NCBI GenBank assembly: GCA_964643885.1
Contig: CAZXUI010000055.1
Coordinates: 1-31,067 of the forward strand
Direction of reading: 5' to 3'
Length of the DNA: 31,067 nt
Source: CAADGL01 sp964643885
GTDB lineage: Bacteria; Planctomycetota; Phycisphaerae; UBA1845; Fen-1342
Under the pieces are notes generated by a model. The model made no database searches, was not told where the DNA came from, and saw only the letters and a program-made list of their open reading frames with translations. Positions 16,049 to 24,997 of the stretch are shown here, one piece after another. Position 1 is the first letter of the stretch; every line of letters begins with the position of its first letter. The translations under genes and the position numbers were made by a program.

Positions 16049-18748
16049 ATGGCAATGGCAACTACGACCCAATCCACACCTCTATCCGCCCTCCACGAAA
16101 TTCTCACGTGGTCGGTCAATCGGCCAGCCTGGCAACGCGATGCGCTCCGGCGAATCATCGCTCAAGATGAGCTAACGACCGCGGACGTGAAGGAACTAGA
16201 CCGGCTTTGTCGATCTGCACACAAGGCAGACATTAGCACTGATCCACCCATTATCGCCCAACCGCTCACCAAAGCACATCTGCCACCAGCACCGGGAGCG
16301 GAGTCATCCGTAACGCTCATCTCAATCGGAAATCTCCAGCGTGTGAATCGGCTCCCGTCCGACCAGGTGCTGACATTCGGCGATGCCCGCGGGCTGACGG
16401 TCATCTACGGCGACAATGGTTCTGGCAAGTCCGGATACGCGCGCGTCATCAAGAAGGCGTGTCGGACTCGCGGCACGCCATCCCCCATCCGACCCAATGC
16501 GTTCGCGCCAAGGACTTCGCAGCCAGCGTCAGCCGACATCGTGTGCCGTGTGGCTGGCACACGATCCACGATTTCTTGGGATGATAGCACAACATCAGAT
16601 AGCCTGCTTGCAAATGTGTTCGTGTTCGACGCCTCCACAGCGGGGCACTACCTCCAAGAGGACGGGCCAGCAGCGTTTACGCCACATGGCCTTGATGTAC
16701 TCCCGAGCTTATCGAAGGCATGCGACGCTGTCAGCTCTCTCATTCAGAGCGACATTGAAGCCGAAAGGACCGACATCACGGCCGCCGCAAAGAACTGGAG
16801 GGTCACGAGCACAACCGCAGTCGGCAGGATGATCGGTGGTCTGTCCGCCGTTACGAAGCCAGCGGACATTGAGGCGCTTTCGGTCCTGACCGCACAGCAG
16901 ACGCAACGCCTTGCCGAATTGAATGAGGCGTTGAAGACTGATCCGAAGCAGAAAGCGAAGGAGTCGCGAGCATCGGCCAGACGATTGCGTACGTTCGGCA
17001 CAAAGGTTGCGACCATCGCTCGCGAACTGTCAGACGCGCAGGCACTCACTCTCCGCAGATTGATTGAAGATGCAGTCACGACTGCCACGGCGGCTCAGTC
17101 TTTTGCTAAAGGGCAGTTCGATTCGAGCTTTCTGGCCGGCACGGGAAGCGATCTCTGGCGAGAACTGTGGGAGGCTGCGCGATCATACGCCACGGCAGAA
17201 GCATATCCAGACCAGCCGTTTCCTCTGGTTACTGGCGATTCTCGCTGCGTCCTCTGTCAACAGACGCTTGACGCCCAGAGCGCGGCACGACTCACCGCGT
17301 TTGAGAGCTTCTGCAAGGATAAGAGCCAGCAACTTGCCGCGACCGCTGCCAAGGCGTTGGTGGACGCTGCTGAGAGGATCAAGTCACTTGAGGCGCTGAC
17401 GACGCCGTATGCGCAAGTCGAAGCAGATTTGGTTGCTGCGACCGCCGAGGTGAAGGCCGCAATCGCTGCCTATGTAGCCGCTGCGGACGCACGACTCAGC
17501 ACTGTCAGTTCGAGCATCAAAACAAGAACATGGATTGATCCCACGGCACTGCCGACTTCTCCGGAACCGGATATCTTGAAGCTGGCCACGGCGATTGAGG
17601 CACGTGCGGATATGGAGGAGTCCGCGGATGATCCGGCAGTCCGTGCAAAGCTCACGAGTGAACGAGATGAACTCGCCGCCAGGGATTGGCTTGCAGGTGT
17701 GAAAGACGATGTGTTAGTCCAAGTTGAGCGGCACAAGCGCATTGCGTTGCTGGAGACATGTAAGAAGGATACCGCCACGCGAGCTGTGACTGAAAAGAGC
17801 ACCGAACTGACGAAGCAAATTGTCACGGCTGCATTTTGCGAGCGCTTCGAGACCGAAGTCAAAGTCCTTGGCCTCCGCACGATTACCGTTAGGATGGAAG
17901 ACATCAAGGGGACGAAGGGCGAGACACGCTTTGGGCTTCGCCTCACGGGCGCCCCAAACCATAAAGTCCACGAAATCGCCAGCGAAGGGGAGCAGCGTTG
18001 CATCGCTCTGGCGGCCTTCCTTGCGGAACTCTCGCAAGCATCGCACCAGTCGGCGCTCGTGTTTGACGATCCTGTGTCATCCTTGGACCACTGGCACCGA
18101 GAGCGCATCGCGGCTCGGCTCGTGCAGGAGAGCAAGGTCAGGCAGGTGATTGTGATGACACACGACGCGGTGTTCCTCAATGATCTCCAAACGCAGTCGC
18201 ATGACCACGCCGTGCCTGCCACATTCCGTTACATTGAGTGGATTGGTTCCAATCCGGGCCACTGCCACGACGGTCTTCCCTGGGACTGCAAGTCGCCCGA
18301 GGATCGATTAGACAGGCTTGAGAAGGAGCACCGCGACATCGTTGCCGCCTGGCAGCCGCAACCGAATCAAGCCAATATTGAAGATATGCGCCGGGCCTAC
18401 AGTTGGCTCAGAGCGACCATTGAGCGAGTAGTCGAGCGCGTTGTTTTTGCTGACGTGGTGTTTCGGTTCCGCTCCTATGTGAAGCTGAGGGACTTGAGGA
18501 ATGTGGTCGGCTTCACCTCTTCCGAATGCGACGAGTTGATGCGCCTTCATCAGCGATGCTGCGACGTTACGGAGGCCCATGACTCCGCATCAGGCAAGCA
18601 GGCTCCGATCCCCGAGCCGACCGAGCTTGCCAAAGACATCAAGGATACTAAGACAGTGCTCGCAGCCATTCGCCAGCGGTGCAAGGACAAGACGGTAGGT
18701 AGTAAGGCTGCTGTTGTGTCTGCAACAGTGCAACGGATCCAGCCGTAA
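16049..18748 (+). CDS. Zinc-hook SMC/RloC-like AAA ATPase
   Basis: An 899-residue ABC-type ATPase of the RecF/Rad50/RloC kind. Walker A is GDNGSGKS (121-128), the zinc-hook CVLC is at 400-403 between two coiled coils, the signature-like SEGEQR is at 645-650, Walker B is VFDDPVSSLD (671-680), and the switch His follows in MTHD (703-706). Such proteins sense DNA ends or phage interference and trigger an effector. The C-terminal ~190 residues contain a helical region with an EAHD motif seen in related AAA proteins; I cannot identify an anticodon-nuclease site there, so the neighbouring DUF2130 protein may supply nuclease activity. The gene is visibly less GC-rich than its neighbours, hinting at recent acquisition. 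The start is preceded only by a weak ribosome binding site. Confidence 0.85.
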   Translation: MAMATTTQSTPLSALHEILTWSVNRPAWQRDALRRIIAQDELTTADVKELDRLCRSAHKADISTDPPIIAQPLTKAHLPPAPGAESSVTLISIGNLQRVNRLPSDQVLTFGDARGLTVIYGDNGSGKSGYARVIKKACRTRGTPSPIRPNAFAPRTSQPASADIVCRVAGTRSTISWDDSTTSDSLLANVFVFDASTAGHYLQEDGPAAFTPHGLDVLPSLSKACDAVSSLIQSDIEAERTDITAAAKNWRVTSTTAVGRMIGGLSAVTKPADIEALSVLTAQQTQRLAELNEALKTDPKQKAKESRASARRLRTFGTKVATIARELSDAQALTLRRLIEDAVTTATAAQSFAKGQFDSSFLAGTGSDLWRELWEAARSYATAEAYPDQPFPLVTGDSRCVLCQQTLDAQSAARLTAFESFCKDKSQQLAATAAKALVDAAERIKSLEALTTPYAQVEADLVAATAEVKAAIAAYVAAADARLSTVSSSIKTRTWIDPTALPTSPEPDILKLATAIEARADMEESADDPAVRAKLTSERDELAARDWLAGVKDDVLVQVERHKRIALLETCKKDTATRAVTEKSTELTKQIVTAAFCERFETEVKVLGLRTITVRMEDIKGTKGETRFGLRLTGAPNHKVHEIASEGEQRCIALAAFLAELSQASHQSALVFDDPVSSLDHWHRERIAARLVQESKVRQVIVMTHDAVFLNDLQTQSHDHAVPATFRYIEWIGSNPGHCHDGLPWDCKSPEDRLDRLEKEHRDIVAAWQPQPNQANIEDMRRAYSWLRATIERVVERVVFADVVFRFRSYVKLRDLRNVVGFTSSECDELMRLHQRCCDVTEAHDSASGKQAPIPEPTELAKDIKDTKTVLAAIRQRCKDKTVGSKAAVVSATVQRIQP

Positions 18749-19168
18749 CTACCGGACACGATTCGTTACACCGCGCTCGGTCAGATTGCCGTGGGCTGTC
18801 CGTGCCCGAGTTCTCGCCACGGTAACCGATCGCCGCCGCCCGCAGTACATCGCGACCGTTTGCACCGATTCGCGGCGGCTCGCTCCAGGCATTAGCAGAT
18901 GAGCAGCACGCCGTTCCAACGTGTCAACCTTCCAGCATCGACTGCAAGCAATTGCACTCGCGCATCGGCGATGACGTAGGCCATCGGCAACTCTGCTCGT
19001 TTCGGCTTTCATCCGCACCGCTCCCGCCCGTCGCCGCTTCGCTTCCCGCCTCCGAGTCTTGCACGCCTCACGCCGTCGCCGCTGATGCGCCCTGCGGGTG
19101 CGCTCCGTCATTCGGCTTGCTCCGCTGACGCGGGACTCTCCGGCTTGCCGCCGGCCGTCGCGCCGCTT
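18749..19168. other. Non-coding region upstream of ArdC fragment
   Basis: About 420 bases without a supportable gene. The plus strand is pyrimidine-rich from about 19000 on. It probably contains the promoter of the ArdC-like gene, which I cannot point to, and it leads directly into the hairpin at 19169-19241. Confidence 0.4.
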
Positions 19169-19241
19169 GCTCCTTGTCACCCCCGACGTGGTCCCTCGTG
19201 CCTGGCGAAGGGACCGCACGTCGCGGGGCCCGACAAGGAGC
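19169..19241 (+). promoter_or_regulatory. Long hairpin sequestering the Shine-Dalgarno of the ArdC-like gene
   Basis: GCTCCTTGTC (19169-19178) pairs perfectly with GACAAGGAGC (19232-19241). Inside, CCCC and CGACGTG (19181-19190 region) pair with CACGTCG and GGGG (19217-19228), and GTCCCT (19191-19196) pairs with AGGGAC (19209-19214). Only small bulges interrupt the stem. The outer 3' arm contains AAGGAG, the ribosome binding site of the ATG at 19248, so folding would hide it. This would act as a translational switch or keep expression low until the helix is opened. Confidence 0.75.
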
Positions 19242-19247
19242 AGAACC

Positions 19248-19466
19248 ATGAAAGCCGAACAAGCAAAGAAGATCGCCGACCAGGCCCTCGAACAACTCGC
19301 CGACGCGCTCGCGCACGGCAAGAGCGAAGCGCTCACCCGCTACCTCGCCATGCTGGCGAAGTTCCACAAGTACAGCTTCGGGAACGTGCTGATGATCCTC
19401 GCGCAGAAGCCCGACGCCACGCACGTCGCCGGTTCCCCTCCTGATGCTGGCCCGCGGCGTCGCTGA
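19248..19466 (+). pseudogene. ArdC-type antirestriction protein, N-terminal fragment
   Basis: The 72-residue frame begins like the N-terminal ssDNA-binding part of ArdC antirestriction proteins: a helical start, then LTRYLAMLAKFHKYSFGNVL, then ILAQKPDATHVAG. The similarity ends after residue 62 (about nt 19436). Family members normally continue with a FHTW-type segment and a metalloprotease domain; here ten unrelated residues and a stop follow, and terminase-side sequence begins. The gene is therefore cut at this junction and cannot make a complete ArdC. Intact ArdC proteins protect incoming mobile DNA from restriction, consistent with this mobile-element context. Confidence 0.8.
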
Positions 19467-19478
19467 TCGGCCAACCTC

Positions 19479-21527
19479 CTACCACTCCGTCGGCAGCCAC
19501 GGCCGGTCGTCGCCTCGGCGCAGGTTGAGTCCCATGCGATCCTGTAGCGACTGCCCGCGCCGCTCCCGGCGCTTGGGGTCGCCCGGTTGGGGCGGCTGCT
19601 CGGCCGACGGTGGCGGGGCCAGCAGGTACTGCTCGAACATCTTCGCCAGGCCGAGGTTATAGACCTCGCAGTCCCAGTAGTGGTTGGCCGCGCCGCCCTT
19701 GATGGGCACCCAGCGCTCGACCTGCGTCGTCCCCCTGCGGATCAGAACCTTGTGCTCGCTGGCCATCTGCCGGTTGTACTCCTCGTCGTCGAAGTCGTTG
19801 AGCTGCCAGGCGTCGACGTCGAACATGTTCCCGACCGGCTGGTCCGGCAGATACGGATTCTTCGGCGGGACGTCGCCGCAGCCCGGATCGACCGGCACGG
19901 ACATGCGGGCTCCGATCTTCGAGCTGATCTGGTCCTTGAGTGAGTTCGTGTCCAGCAGCGTCAGCACGACGCTCAGCGGGTTGCGCTTCATGCCCGGCGG
20001 CGTGTAGACAACGTGCTTCGTGCGGTACCAGTTGCCCGTCGGCTCGGCCATGCCCTTCAGCGGCCGGACGCGGGCCGGGTCGCTCAGCGCGAACCGGTAG
20101 ACCTCCTCGGTCCGCGTCATCTCGCCGCCGGTCAGCCCGCCGCCGCTGTCGATCCCGAGCAGGTCGATCGCCATCGACCCGTGCCGCCCGCCCTCGGCCG
20201 GCCAGGCCCGCCGCAGCACGCGCTGCCGCAGCAGCTCGAAGTTTTCGACGATGCCGTGGTCGATCCGCCGCGAGCGCATCCCGTCGCCCCAGCAGCGAAC
20301 GACGTAGTAGATGCAGCTCTTCTGCACATCGGCCGAGGCGAGCAGGTAACGCGTCCAGAGCGGCAGCACGCCGGCCGGCCCGGCGCCCCGCCGACATTTC
20401 TCGCGATAGATGCTCGTCGATGAGGGCGTGATCTGCTGCTGAAACGTCTCGCCCAGCGTCGCGTTGGTGAACCCCATCAGCGCCACCGGATTGTCCTTGG
20501 CCGCCACGTACTCGGCCGCGATCTGCCACCACGGCGTCCACAGGCAATACGCCGCCCAGATGTGGACGCCGACCCGCCGGCGCGGTGGCCAGTCCCCGTG
20601 AACCGTCCCGTCGGTGTCGATCTCCTGCTCTTCGGTCGCCCAGACGCCACGCTGCACGATGTCCGCCTTGTGCTGCTCGTCGATCCGCCCCTGGCAATGA
20701 AGGCACTCGAACCAGGCCTCCTGCGTCCGCTCGAGCAGCGCCACTTCGGCCTTCGCGTCCGGCTGGCCCATCTTCTTCCAGCGCATCTGACCGAACAGCA
20801 GCCGCTGGTACTCGCCGCAGAGCGGGCAGGGCACGAAGTAGCAGAGCTGGATCGGGCAATCGGCCATCCGGAGCGCGATCAGGCCGTGCTCGGTAGTCGG
20901 CGTGGAGATGTTGATGATCAGCCGCCGACCCTCGTAGGTCCGCGTGCGGGCGTAGCCCAGCGTAATCGGGTCGGACTCGCGGCCACTCCAGGGCGGGAAC
21001 TTGTCGACCTCGTCGTTGATGACGACCCGCACCGGATCGGCCGCCAGCGTGGCCGGGCTGCCGGCCCAGCCGAGCTGGATGCTCGCCCCATTGGCCAGCG
21101 TGACCGAGTTGAGCTGCACGTCACGGGCGATGCCCGTCGCCAGGTCGCGCAGACAGGGTGTATCTCGAAACAGCGGCACGATGCGGCGGGCCATGATCCG
21201 CCGGCCGATGTGCTCGTCGGGCAGTACCAGCAGCGTCGGGTCGGGCTCGCGTTCGGCCCGCATCGCGATCACGTTGCGGATCGCCTCGGAGACGCCGACC
21301 TGCGCGGCCTTCATGATCGTGATCTCTTCAATCCCGGGCCGCGCCGTCAGGTCCATGATCCCGGCCAGGTAGGGGGCGTTGGCGTTGCGCCACGGGCCCG
21401 GCCGCGACGACTGCGACCGCGGCAGCACGCGGAACTTCTGGGCCCACTGTGACGGGGAGAGCGGCTCGGGCACCTGCCAGGCCCGGCGCTCGCGCTTACT
21501 CCAGCGCTCGAGCAGGGCGGTGGCCAT
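19479..21527 (-). CDS. Phage terminase large subunit, GpA family
   Basis: A 682-residue packaging motor. The ATPase part has the GpA-type Walker A variant IMKAAQVGVSE (71-81) and Walker B VVINDEVDKF (168-177). Two CxxC pairs follow (CPLCGEY and CLHCQGR), a zinc-binding insert common in this family. The nuclease part includes SADVQ and LLGIDSGGG. The C-terminus is basic (RRERRGQ) and seems complete. The ATG overlaps the small subunit stop by one base (TGATG). No portal, capsid or tail gene follows, because the region downstream is joined to the ArdC fragment at about 19436. The packaging genes are therefore an isolated remnant here. Confidence 0.92.
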   Translation of the reverse strand: MATALLERWSKRERRAWQVPEPLSPSQWAQKFRVLPRSQSSRPGPWRNANAPYLAGIMDLTARPGIEEITIMKAAQVGVSEAIRNVIAMRAEREPDPTLLVLPDEHIGRRIMARRIVPLFRDTPCLRDLATGIARDVQLNSVTLANGASIQLGWAGSPATLAADPVRVVINDEVDKFPPWSGRESDPITLGYARTRTYEGRRLIINISTPTTEHGLIALRMADCPIQLCYFVPCPLCGEYQRLLFGQMRWKKMGQPDAKAEVALLERTQEAWFECLHCQGRIDEQHKADIVQRGVWATEEQEIDTDGTVHGDWPPRRRVGVHIWAAYCLWTPWWQIAAEYVAAKDNPVALMGFTNATLGETFQQQITPSSTSIYREKCRRGAGPAGVLPLWTRYLLASADVQKSCIYYVVRCWGDGMRSRRIDHGIVENFELLRQRVLRRAWPAEGGRHGSMAIDLLGIDSGGGLTGGEMTRTEEVYRFALSDPARVRPLKGMAEPTGNWYRTKHVVYTPPGMKRNPLSVVLTLLDTNSLKDQISSKIGARMSVPVDPGCGDVPPKNPYLPDQPVGNMFDVDAWQLNDFDDEEYNRQMASEHKVLIRRGTTQVERWVPIKGGAANHYWDCEVYNLGLAKMFEQYLLAPPPSAEQPPQPGDPKRRERRGQSLQDRMGLNLRRGDDRPWLPTEW

Positions 21528-22042
21528 CAGGAGGCCTCGTCCAGGTCGGCCGGCTCGACCTCGTCCAGCCGGCCGCCGGTGGCGAACTCGTTCAGCGCCT
21601 GCGTGATTCGCGTCCGGAGAATCTCGCGGATCTCATCTTCGAACTTGCCGACCAACAGCGGCGCCAGCTCCTCGGGCAGGCTCAGCAGCGCGGTCTTCAC
21701 GGCATAGATGCGCCGCAGGAACGCCTGCTCGACGTCGCTTCGCTTCAGAAAGTTGCGGGCCAGGATGCCGTGCTCGAGCTCGAGCTTGTTGGTCTTGGCC
21801 AGCAGATGCTTGAGCCGCAGCGTCCGCTCGGGGCTCTGCTGGATCGCGGCCAGCGCCTCGGCCCGACCGTCGCCGCTGGGCCGCTGAAGCTCGCTGCTGG
21901 CCCAGGCCTTCATGTTCGGGAGGTCGGCTTCCCGCCAGGGCGGCCGGCGCGAGAACGGCCAGCGCGGGTCTTCGAGGTAGCGCCGAACGGTGGGCTCACC
22001 CACTCCGAGGGCCTTGGCCAGCGATCGCTGACTTCGAATCAT
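21527..22042 (-). CDS. Phage terminase small subunit-like protein
   Basis: A 171-residue protein whose N-terminal winged-helix-like region (SQRSLAKALGVGEPTVRRYLEDPRWPF cut at about residues 4-30) resembles Nu1/DUF1441-type terminase small subunits that recognise packaging sites. It is followed by a long helical, probably oligomerising, segment and an acidic end. The assignment rests on the N-terminal HTH and on direct coupling (TGATG) to the large subunit. Its ATG overlaps the stop of the upstream frame by 4 nt (ATGA). That overlap belongs to the original phage arrangement, because the last ~34 codons upstream are not integrase-like. Confidence 0.75.
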   Translation of the reverse strand: MIRSQRSLAKALGVGEPTVRRYLEDPRWPFSRRPPWREADLPNMKAWASSELQRPSGDGRAEALAAIQQSPERTLRLKHLLAKTNKLELEHGILARNFLKRSDVEQAFLRRIYAVKTALLSLPEELAPLLVGKFEDEIREILRTRITQALNEFATGGRLDEVEPADLDEAS

Positions 22043-23370
22043 CGCGTCGCTCCGTCAACGCGCCGCGCCTTCGGTACGACCTTCTGACAGCTTTGGCAGT
22101 TCCGTGGGTTGGGGTTGGGGAGAATTCGAGACGGTGGGGCCCGCGCATCAGTGACCCCCTCAGCCGCGTGCCGCATCAGAATCCGACGTGTGGTCAACGG
22201 CACTCCCGCGCCCGCCAGCAACGAGTTGAACGTCGTCCGAAAGGCGTGAATATCGAACGTGCGGCCGCGCTCGTTGCGCTTGTCGATCTTCCAGGATGGC
22301 CTACCCATGCGGTCCGTACCCCGCGCGCGACTGGCTAGTCCGGCCGCGACAAGGTCCAGGTCCAGAATGCCAATCGCGTCGGCAGGAATCGTCAGTATCG
22401 GCGTCTCCGCCGGAAATCGAGCCGTCATCGGCCGACCTTCGCGCATCGCGTCGCGCTGTGCACGCTCCAGCCGCTCGGCAAGATGCTCCTTCAGGTCCGT
22501 GGCCAGGTCGATGCGTAGCGGGATATCGGCCCCGCGTCGGGCTTTCTCATGTTCCGGGGCCAGCCACGCCGTCGGCGTCGCGCTGTCGAGGTCTACGTCG
22601 CCAACCGTGAGCGATCGCAGCTCGTTCAGCCGCAGTCCGGTCAGAACGAGGACCTTGTACGTCAGGGCGCGTTGCCGTCCTAGTGATTCAAGCCTCGCGA
22701 CGAGGTCCGGTCTGTCTTTCAGCCGCTCTTGGGCTTGCGATTCGCAGTCCGCGATGTTCGCCGGCGTCACCGGGTCATAGGTCCAAGATGCCCGCCGCTT
22801 CGGTTCACCTTCCTGCCGCTCCAGTTTGATCGGTGCGCGGCCGTACTCTGCTAGCGGCCGCCGGCGCGCGACATCGATGAGTTGTTCCAGTTCGTCCGGA
22901 CTCAGCGCCCGACGGTGTCGCCGACGGTCGGTCCGCTCATTCGCCCGTCCCAACCGCGTGAAGGGATTCACGACGAGTCGGCCGGTGTCCACGCACCAGT
23001 TCCCGAACGCGCACCAGCTTCTCGCGTACGTGTTGCGGGTCCCTGCCGACGGTCCCTTGCCCTCGCTCCCGGCTAACCATCTCTCCAACTCGCTGCGGTT
23101 CAGATCGCCGAGCTTGGTCCACTCAAGATCGTCCGAAACGGTGCGAAGGTGCTTCTGTCGCTGGGACCGGTGCCGCGGCGTCGCAGAGAATCCAGTCTTT
23201 CTGCGCACGTGCACGCGCAGATGCTCGTCGTACGCGGCGAAGTGCTCGGTGAGGGGCTTTCGAGATTCTTCGATGCAGCGGTCCTGTGTGGCGTCGATCA
23301 CTCCGTCGCGACGAATCGCCGCGTCTGCAACGCGTTTAGCGAGTATCCGTTCCGCCGCGGCCTTGGACCG
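22039..23370 (-). pseudogene. Tyrosine recombinase, truncated at both ends
   Basis: Integrase-like sequence with a core-binding region and a catalytic domain: R224 in TGLRLNELRS, H352/R355 in DIHAFR, and H378 in LMRHAAEGVTD (numbering from a GTG at 23301). After GVTDA the frame continues into a Pro/Arg tail with NCQSCQK and no Tyr, so the nucleophile is missing. The frame is open upstream to a TAG at 23371-23373. Those 23 codons (AAAERILAKR onward) are also integrase-like, so the true N-terminus has been lost as well. It joins receiver-domain sequence near 23365 and terminase-side sequence near 22150. A protein could start at the GTG at 23301 but would not be a functional recombinase. Confidence 0.82.
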
Positions 23371-23785
23371 CTAACTGCTCGCGGACGGTCGGGGAGAATG
23401 CGGCTCGCCCCGCCAACGCTGCACCCAGCGTGCGCCGGATGTCGTCAGGCGAGTCCGTTTTCAGGATGCATGCGCAGGCGCCTGTCCGAACAGCCTGAGC
23501 GGCTTCGGCACTGTCGAAATGAAAAGCGGTCAGCACGATGATCGTTCGCGGTGCTTCACTGACCAGGTTCGCGACCGCGCTTCGGATGTCGCGAACCGCG
23601 AGCTCGCAGTCGATCACGGCCAGGCGTGGCTTTCTGGCCCGCGCCCATTCGATCGCTTCGGCGACATCGCCCGTTGCGTGGCAGTTCGGGATCGAGAAGT
23701 CGCGCGTCAGAAGGTGCACGATCCCATCCCGGAACATCGGCAGCCCCTCGGCCACGACGGCGCTCGGTCCTTCGCGCGCTAACAT
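23336..23785 (-). CDS. Response-regulator receiver domain lacking its output domain
   Basis: A 149-residue NarL/FixJ-type receiver: phosphoacceptor D59 in AVIDCE, T86 in LTAFHF, K109 in ILKTD, and the acidic pocket represented by E13/D20. The usual sequence after the domain would lead into a LuxR-type HTH; here similarity ends near residue 142 and the frame stops in integrase-derived sequence. ATG 23785 is chosen because GGAG lies 9 nt upstream and the receiver fold begins there. It is either a remnant of a two-component regulator or an accidental single-domain receiver. No histidine kinase is visible nearby. Confidence 0.75.
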   Translation of the reverse strand: MLAREGPSAVVAEGLPMFRDGIVHLLTRDFSIPNCHATGDVAEAIEWARARKPRLAVIDCELAVRDIRSAVANLVSEAPRTIIVLTAFHFDSAEAAQAVRTGACACILKTDSPDDIRRTLGAALAGRAAFSPTVREQLAVQGRGGTDTR

Positions 23786-24192
23786 GGCGATACACTCCAC
23801 TCCGCAACGGGGTCCTTGTGGCTCGCGCGATTTTGTGCACGGTGTCCGAAAACCGCTTTTCCCGTTCGCCCGAGCCCATTGCAGGCAAGAATCACACGTG
23901 CGGGCAAGCGGTCGCTGCGAAACGGCTTTCGACGAGGGAGGTCCTGCGGCCGGTGGTGGCGACCTGCGCGGAGGCGCCCAGCGGGTGTGTCGGCGCCCAC
24001 CCCGTCTCGCGCGAAGCACCACGACGGGACATGAGCGACGGGGCGGGTGGCCGCGTGCGGCCGACGGCGCCGCGGCCACGCCGCCCGGCGAATCGGTCCT
24101 TTCGCGGTCCCCGCCCCGTCTGCTGACTCATCGGCGACCCGGCGCCGCAGCCTGCCACCGAAGCGACGGCAAGTCGGCCCCGGTCGGGCTGC
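23786..24192. other. Intergenic region with a 9-bp-arm inverted repeat
   Basis: About 400 bases without a supportable gene, downstream of the DUF1579 gene and upstream of the receiver gene (both leftward). It should hold the receiver promoter. The main visible structure is the inverted repeat at 24047-24079. Confidence 0.4.
24047..24079. terminator. Perfect 9-bp inverted repeat
   Basis: GTGGCCGCG (24047-24055) and CGCGGCCAC (24071-24079) flank a 15-nt loop, about 115 nt beyond the stop of the leftward DUF1579 gene. No T-tract, so it may be a factor-dependent or structural 3' end rather than an intrinsic terminator. Confidence 0.35.
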
Positions 24193-24843
24193 CTAGCTCT
24201 TGCGCGTGTACTCGATCTCCATCATCTTGTATTCCTTGCCGCTCTTCGGATCGGTGCCGAAGATCTCGAACCTCTTCGAGTTCGGACCGGTGGCCGTCTC
24301 CACCTCGCGCATCACCGTCGGCTTCTTCGTGATCGGGCAGGTGTACGTGTAGTTCCACGTCATCACCTTGCCGTCCGGCGAAAGCTCGCCCGTTCCGTTC
24401 ATGATGCCCGTGCCGCAGTTGTCGATCCAAGTCGACACGAACCGCTGCGTCACGTTGTCATAGCCGTGGATGCCGAAACCGTTGAACGGCCCCATTCCCG
24501 GCATGTCGCCGGCGATTTCGCACTTGACGAAGCGGCCGTCCATGATCGAGGTGACGGTGGCCGTGCACTCGCTCTTGGCGGGCTCGCTGCCCGGGCCCAT
24601 CCACATCGTGTTCTTGCCCTGCCAGACGCCGACGTCCTTGGCCAGATGCTCGTGCATCTTGCCCGGCGTACCGGCCAGCATGCAGGCCTGCATGTCCTCC
24701 TCGGTCCAGCCGGCCGGCAGCTTCATCGCCGGTTCGCCGGTCTTCGGTTTGGTGTCCTTGCCCTGCTGCTGGGCCATGGCCATCGGTGCGGCCAACATGG
24801 CGCCGGCCACACAAAACGCGATCACAATCCTGCTGTTCTTCAT
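24193..24843 (-). CDS. Secreted DUF1579 protein
   Basis: A 216-residue exported protein. Residues 1-25 are a classical signal peptide (MKNSR, hydrophobic core, AMA cleavage region before QQQ). The mature part carries the DUF1579 pattern: VGVWQGKNTMW, TSIMDGRFVKCEI, FNGFGIHGYDN, FVSTWIDNCGTGI and a C-terminal beta strand EYTRKS. The fold is lipocalin-like and its ligand unknown. GGAGG lies directly upstream of ATG 24843, and an extended -10 element is at 24916-24921, suggesting its own promoter. It closes the cluster of DGPF-type genes led by the ECF sigma factor. Biological function is not known for the family. Confidence 0.85.
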   Translation of the reverse strand: MKNSRIVIAFCVAGAMLAAPMAMAQQQGKDTKPKTGEPAMKLPAGWTEEDMQACMLAGTPGKMHEHLAKDVGVWQGKNTMWMGPGSEPAKSECTATVTSIMDGRFVKCEIAGDMPGMGPFNGFGIHGYDNVTQRFVSTWIDNCGTGIMNGTGELSPDGKVMTWNYTYTCPITKKPTVMREVETATGPNSKRFEIFGTDPKSGKEYKMMEIEYTRKS

Positions 24844-24915
24844 GGGATCCTCCGTAGGGTTCAGGCGGTCCGCGGCCACACGCGGGCACAGCGGGCCGGC
24901 CCGACCAGAAAACCG

Positions 24916-24924
24916 ATCATACCA
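24916..24924 (-). promoter_or_regulatory. Extended -10 promoter element of the DUF1579 gene
   Basis: On the minus strand TGGTATGAT reads as an extended -10 (TGn followed by TATGAT at 24916-24921), about 75 nt upstream of the ATG at 24843 and in an unusually AT-rich stretch. No good -35 is seen, which extended -10 promoters tolerate. Confidence 0.45.
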
Positions 24925-24997
24925 GAATAGGGAACTGTACGGTATGTCCTCCTGATTCGAATCGATATCGTGGCACGCTGGCCCGCTCCGGCGGGAA

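Noticed and set aside
19434..23370. Direct repeats marking attachment sites around the terminase-integrase block
   Set aside because: I compared the two borders and saw only short GC-rich similarity, not a convincing attachment repeat.
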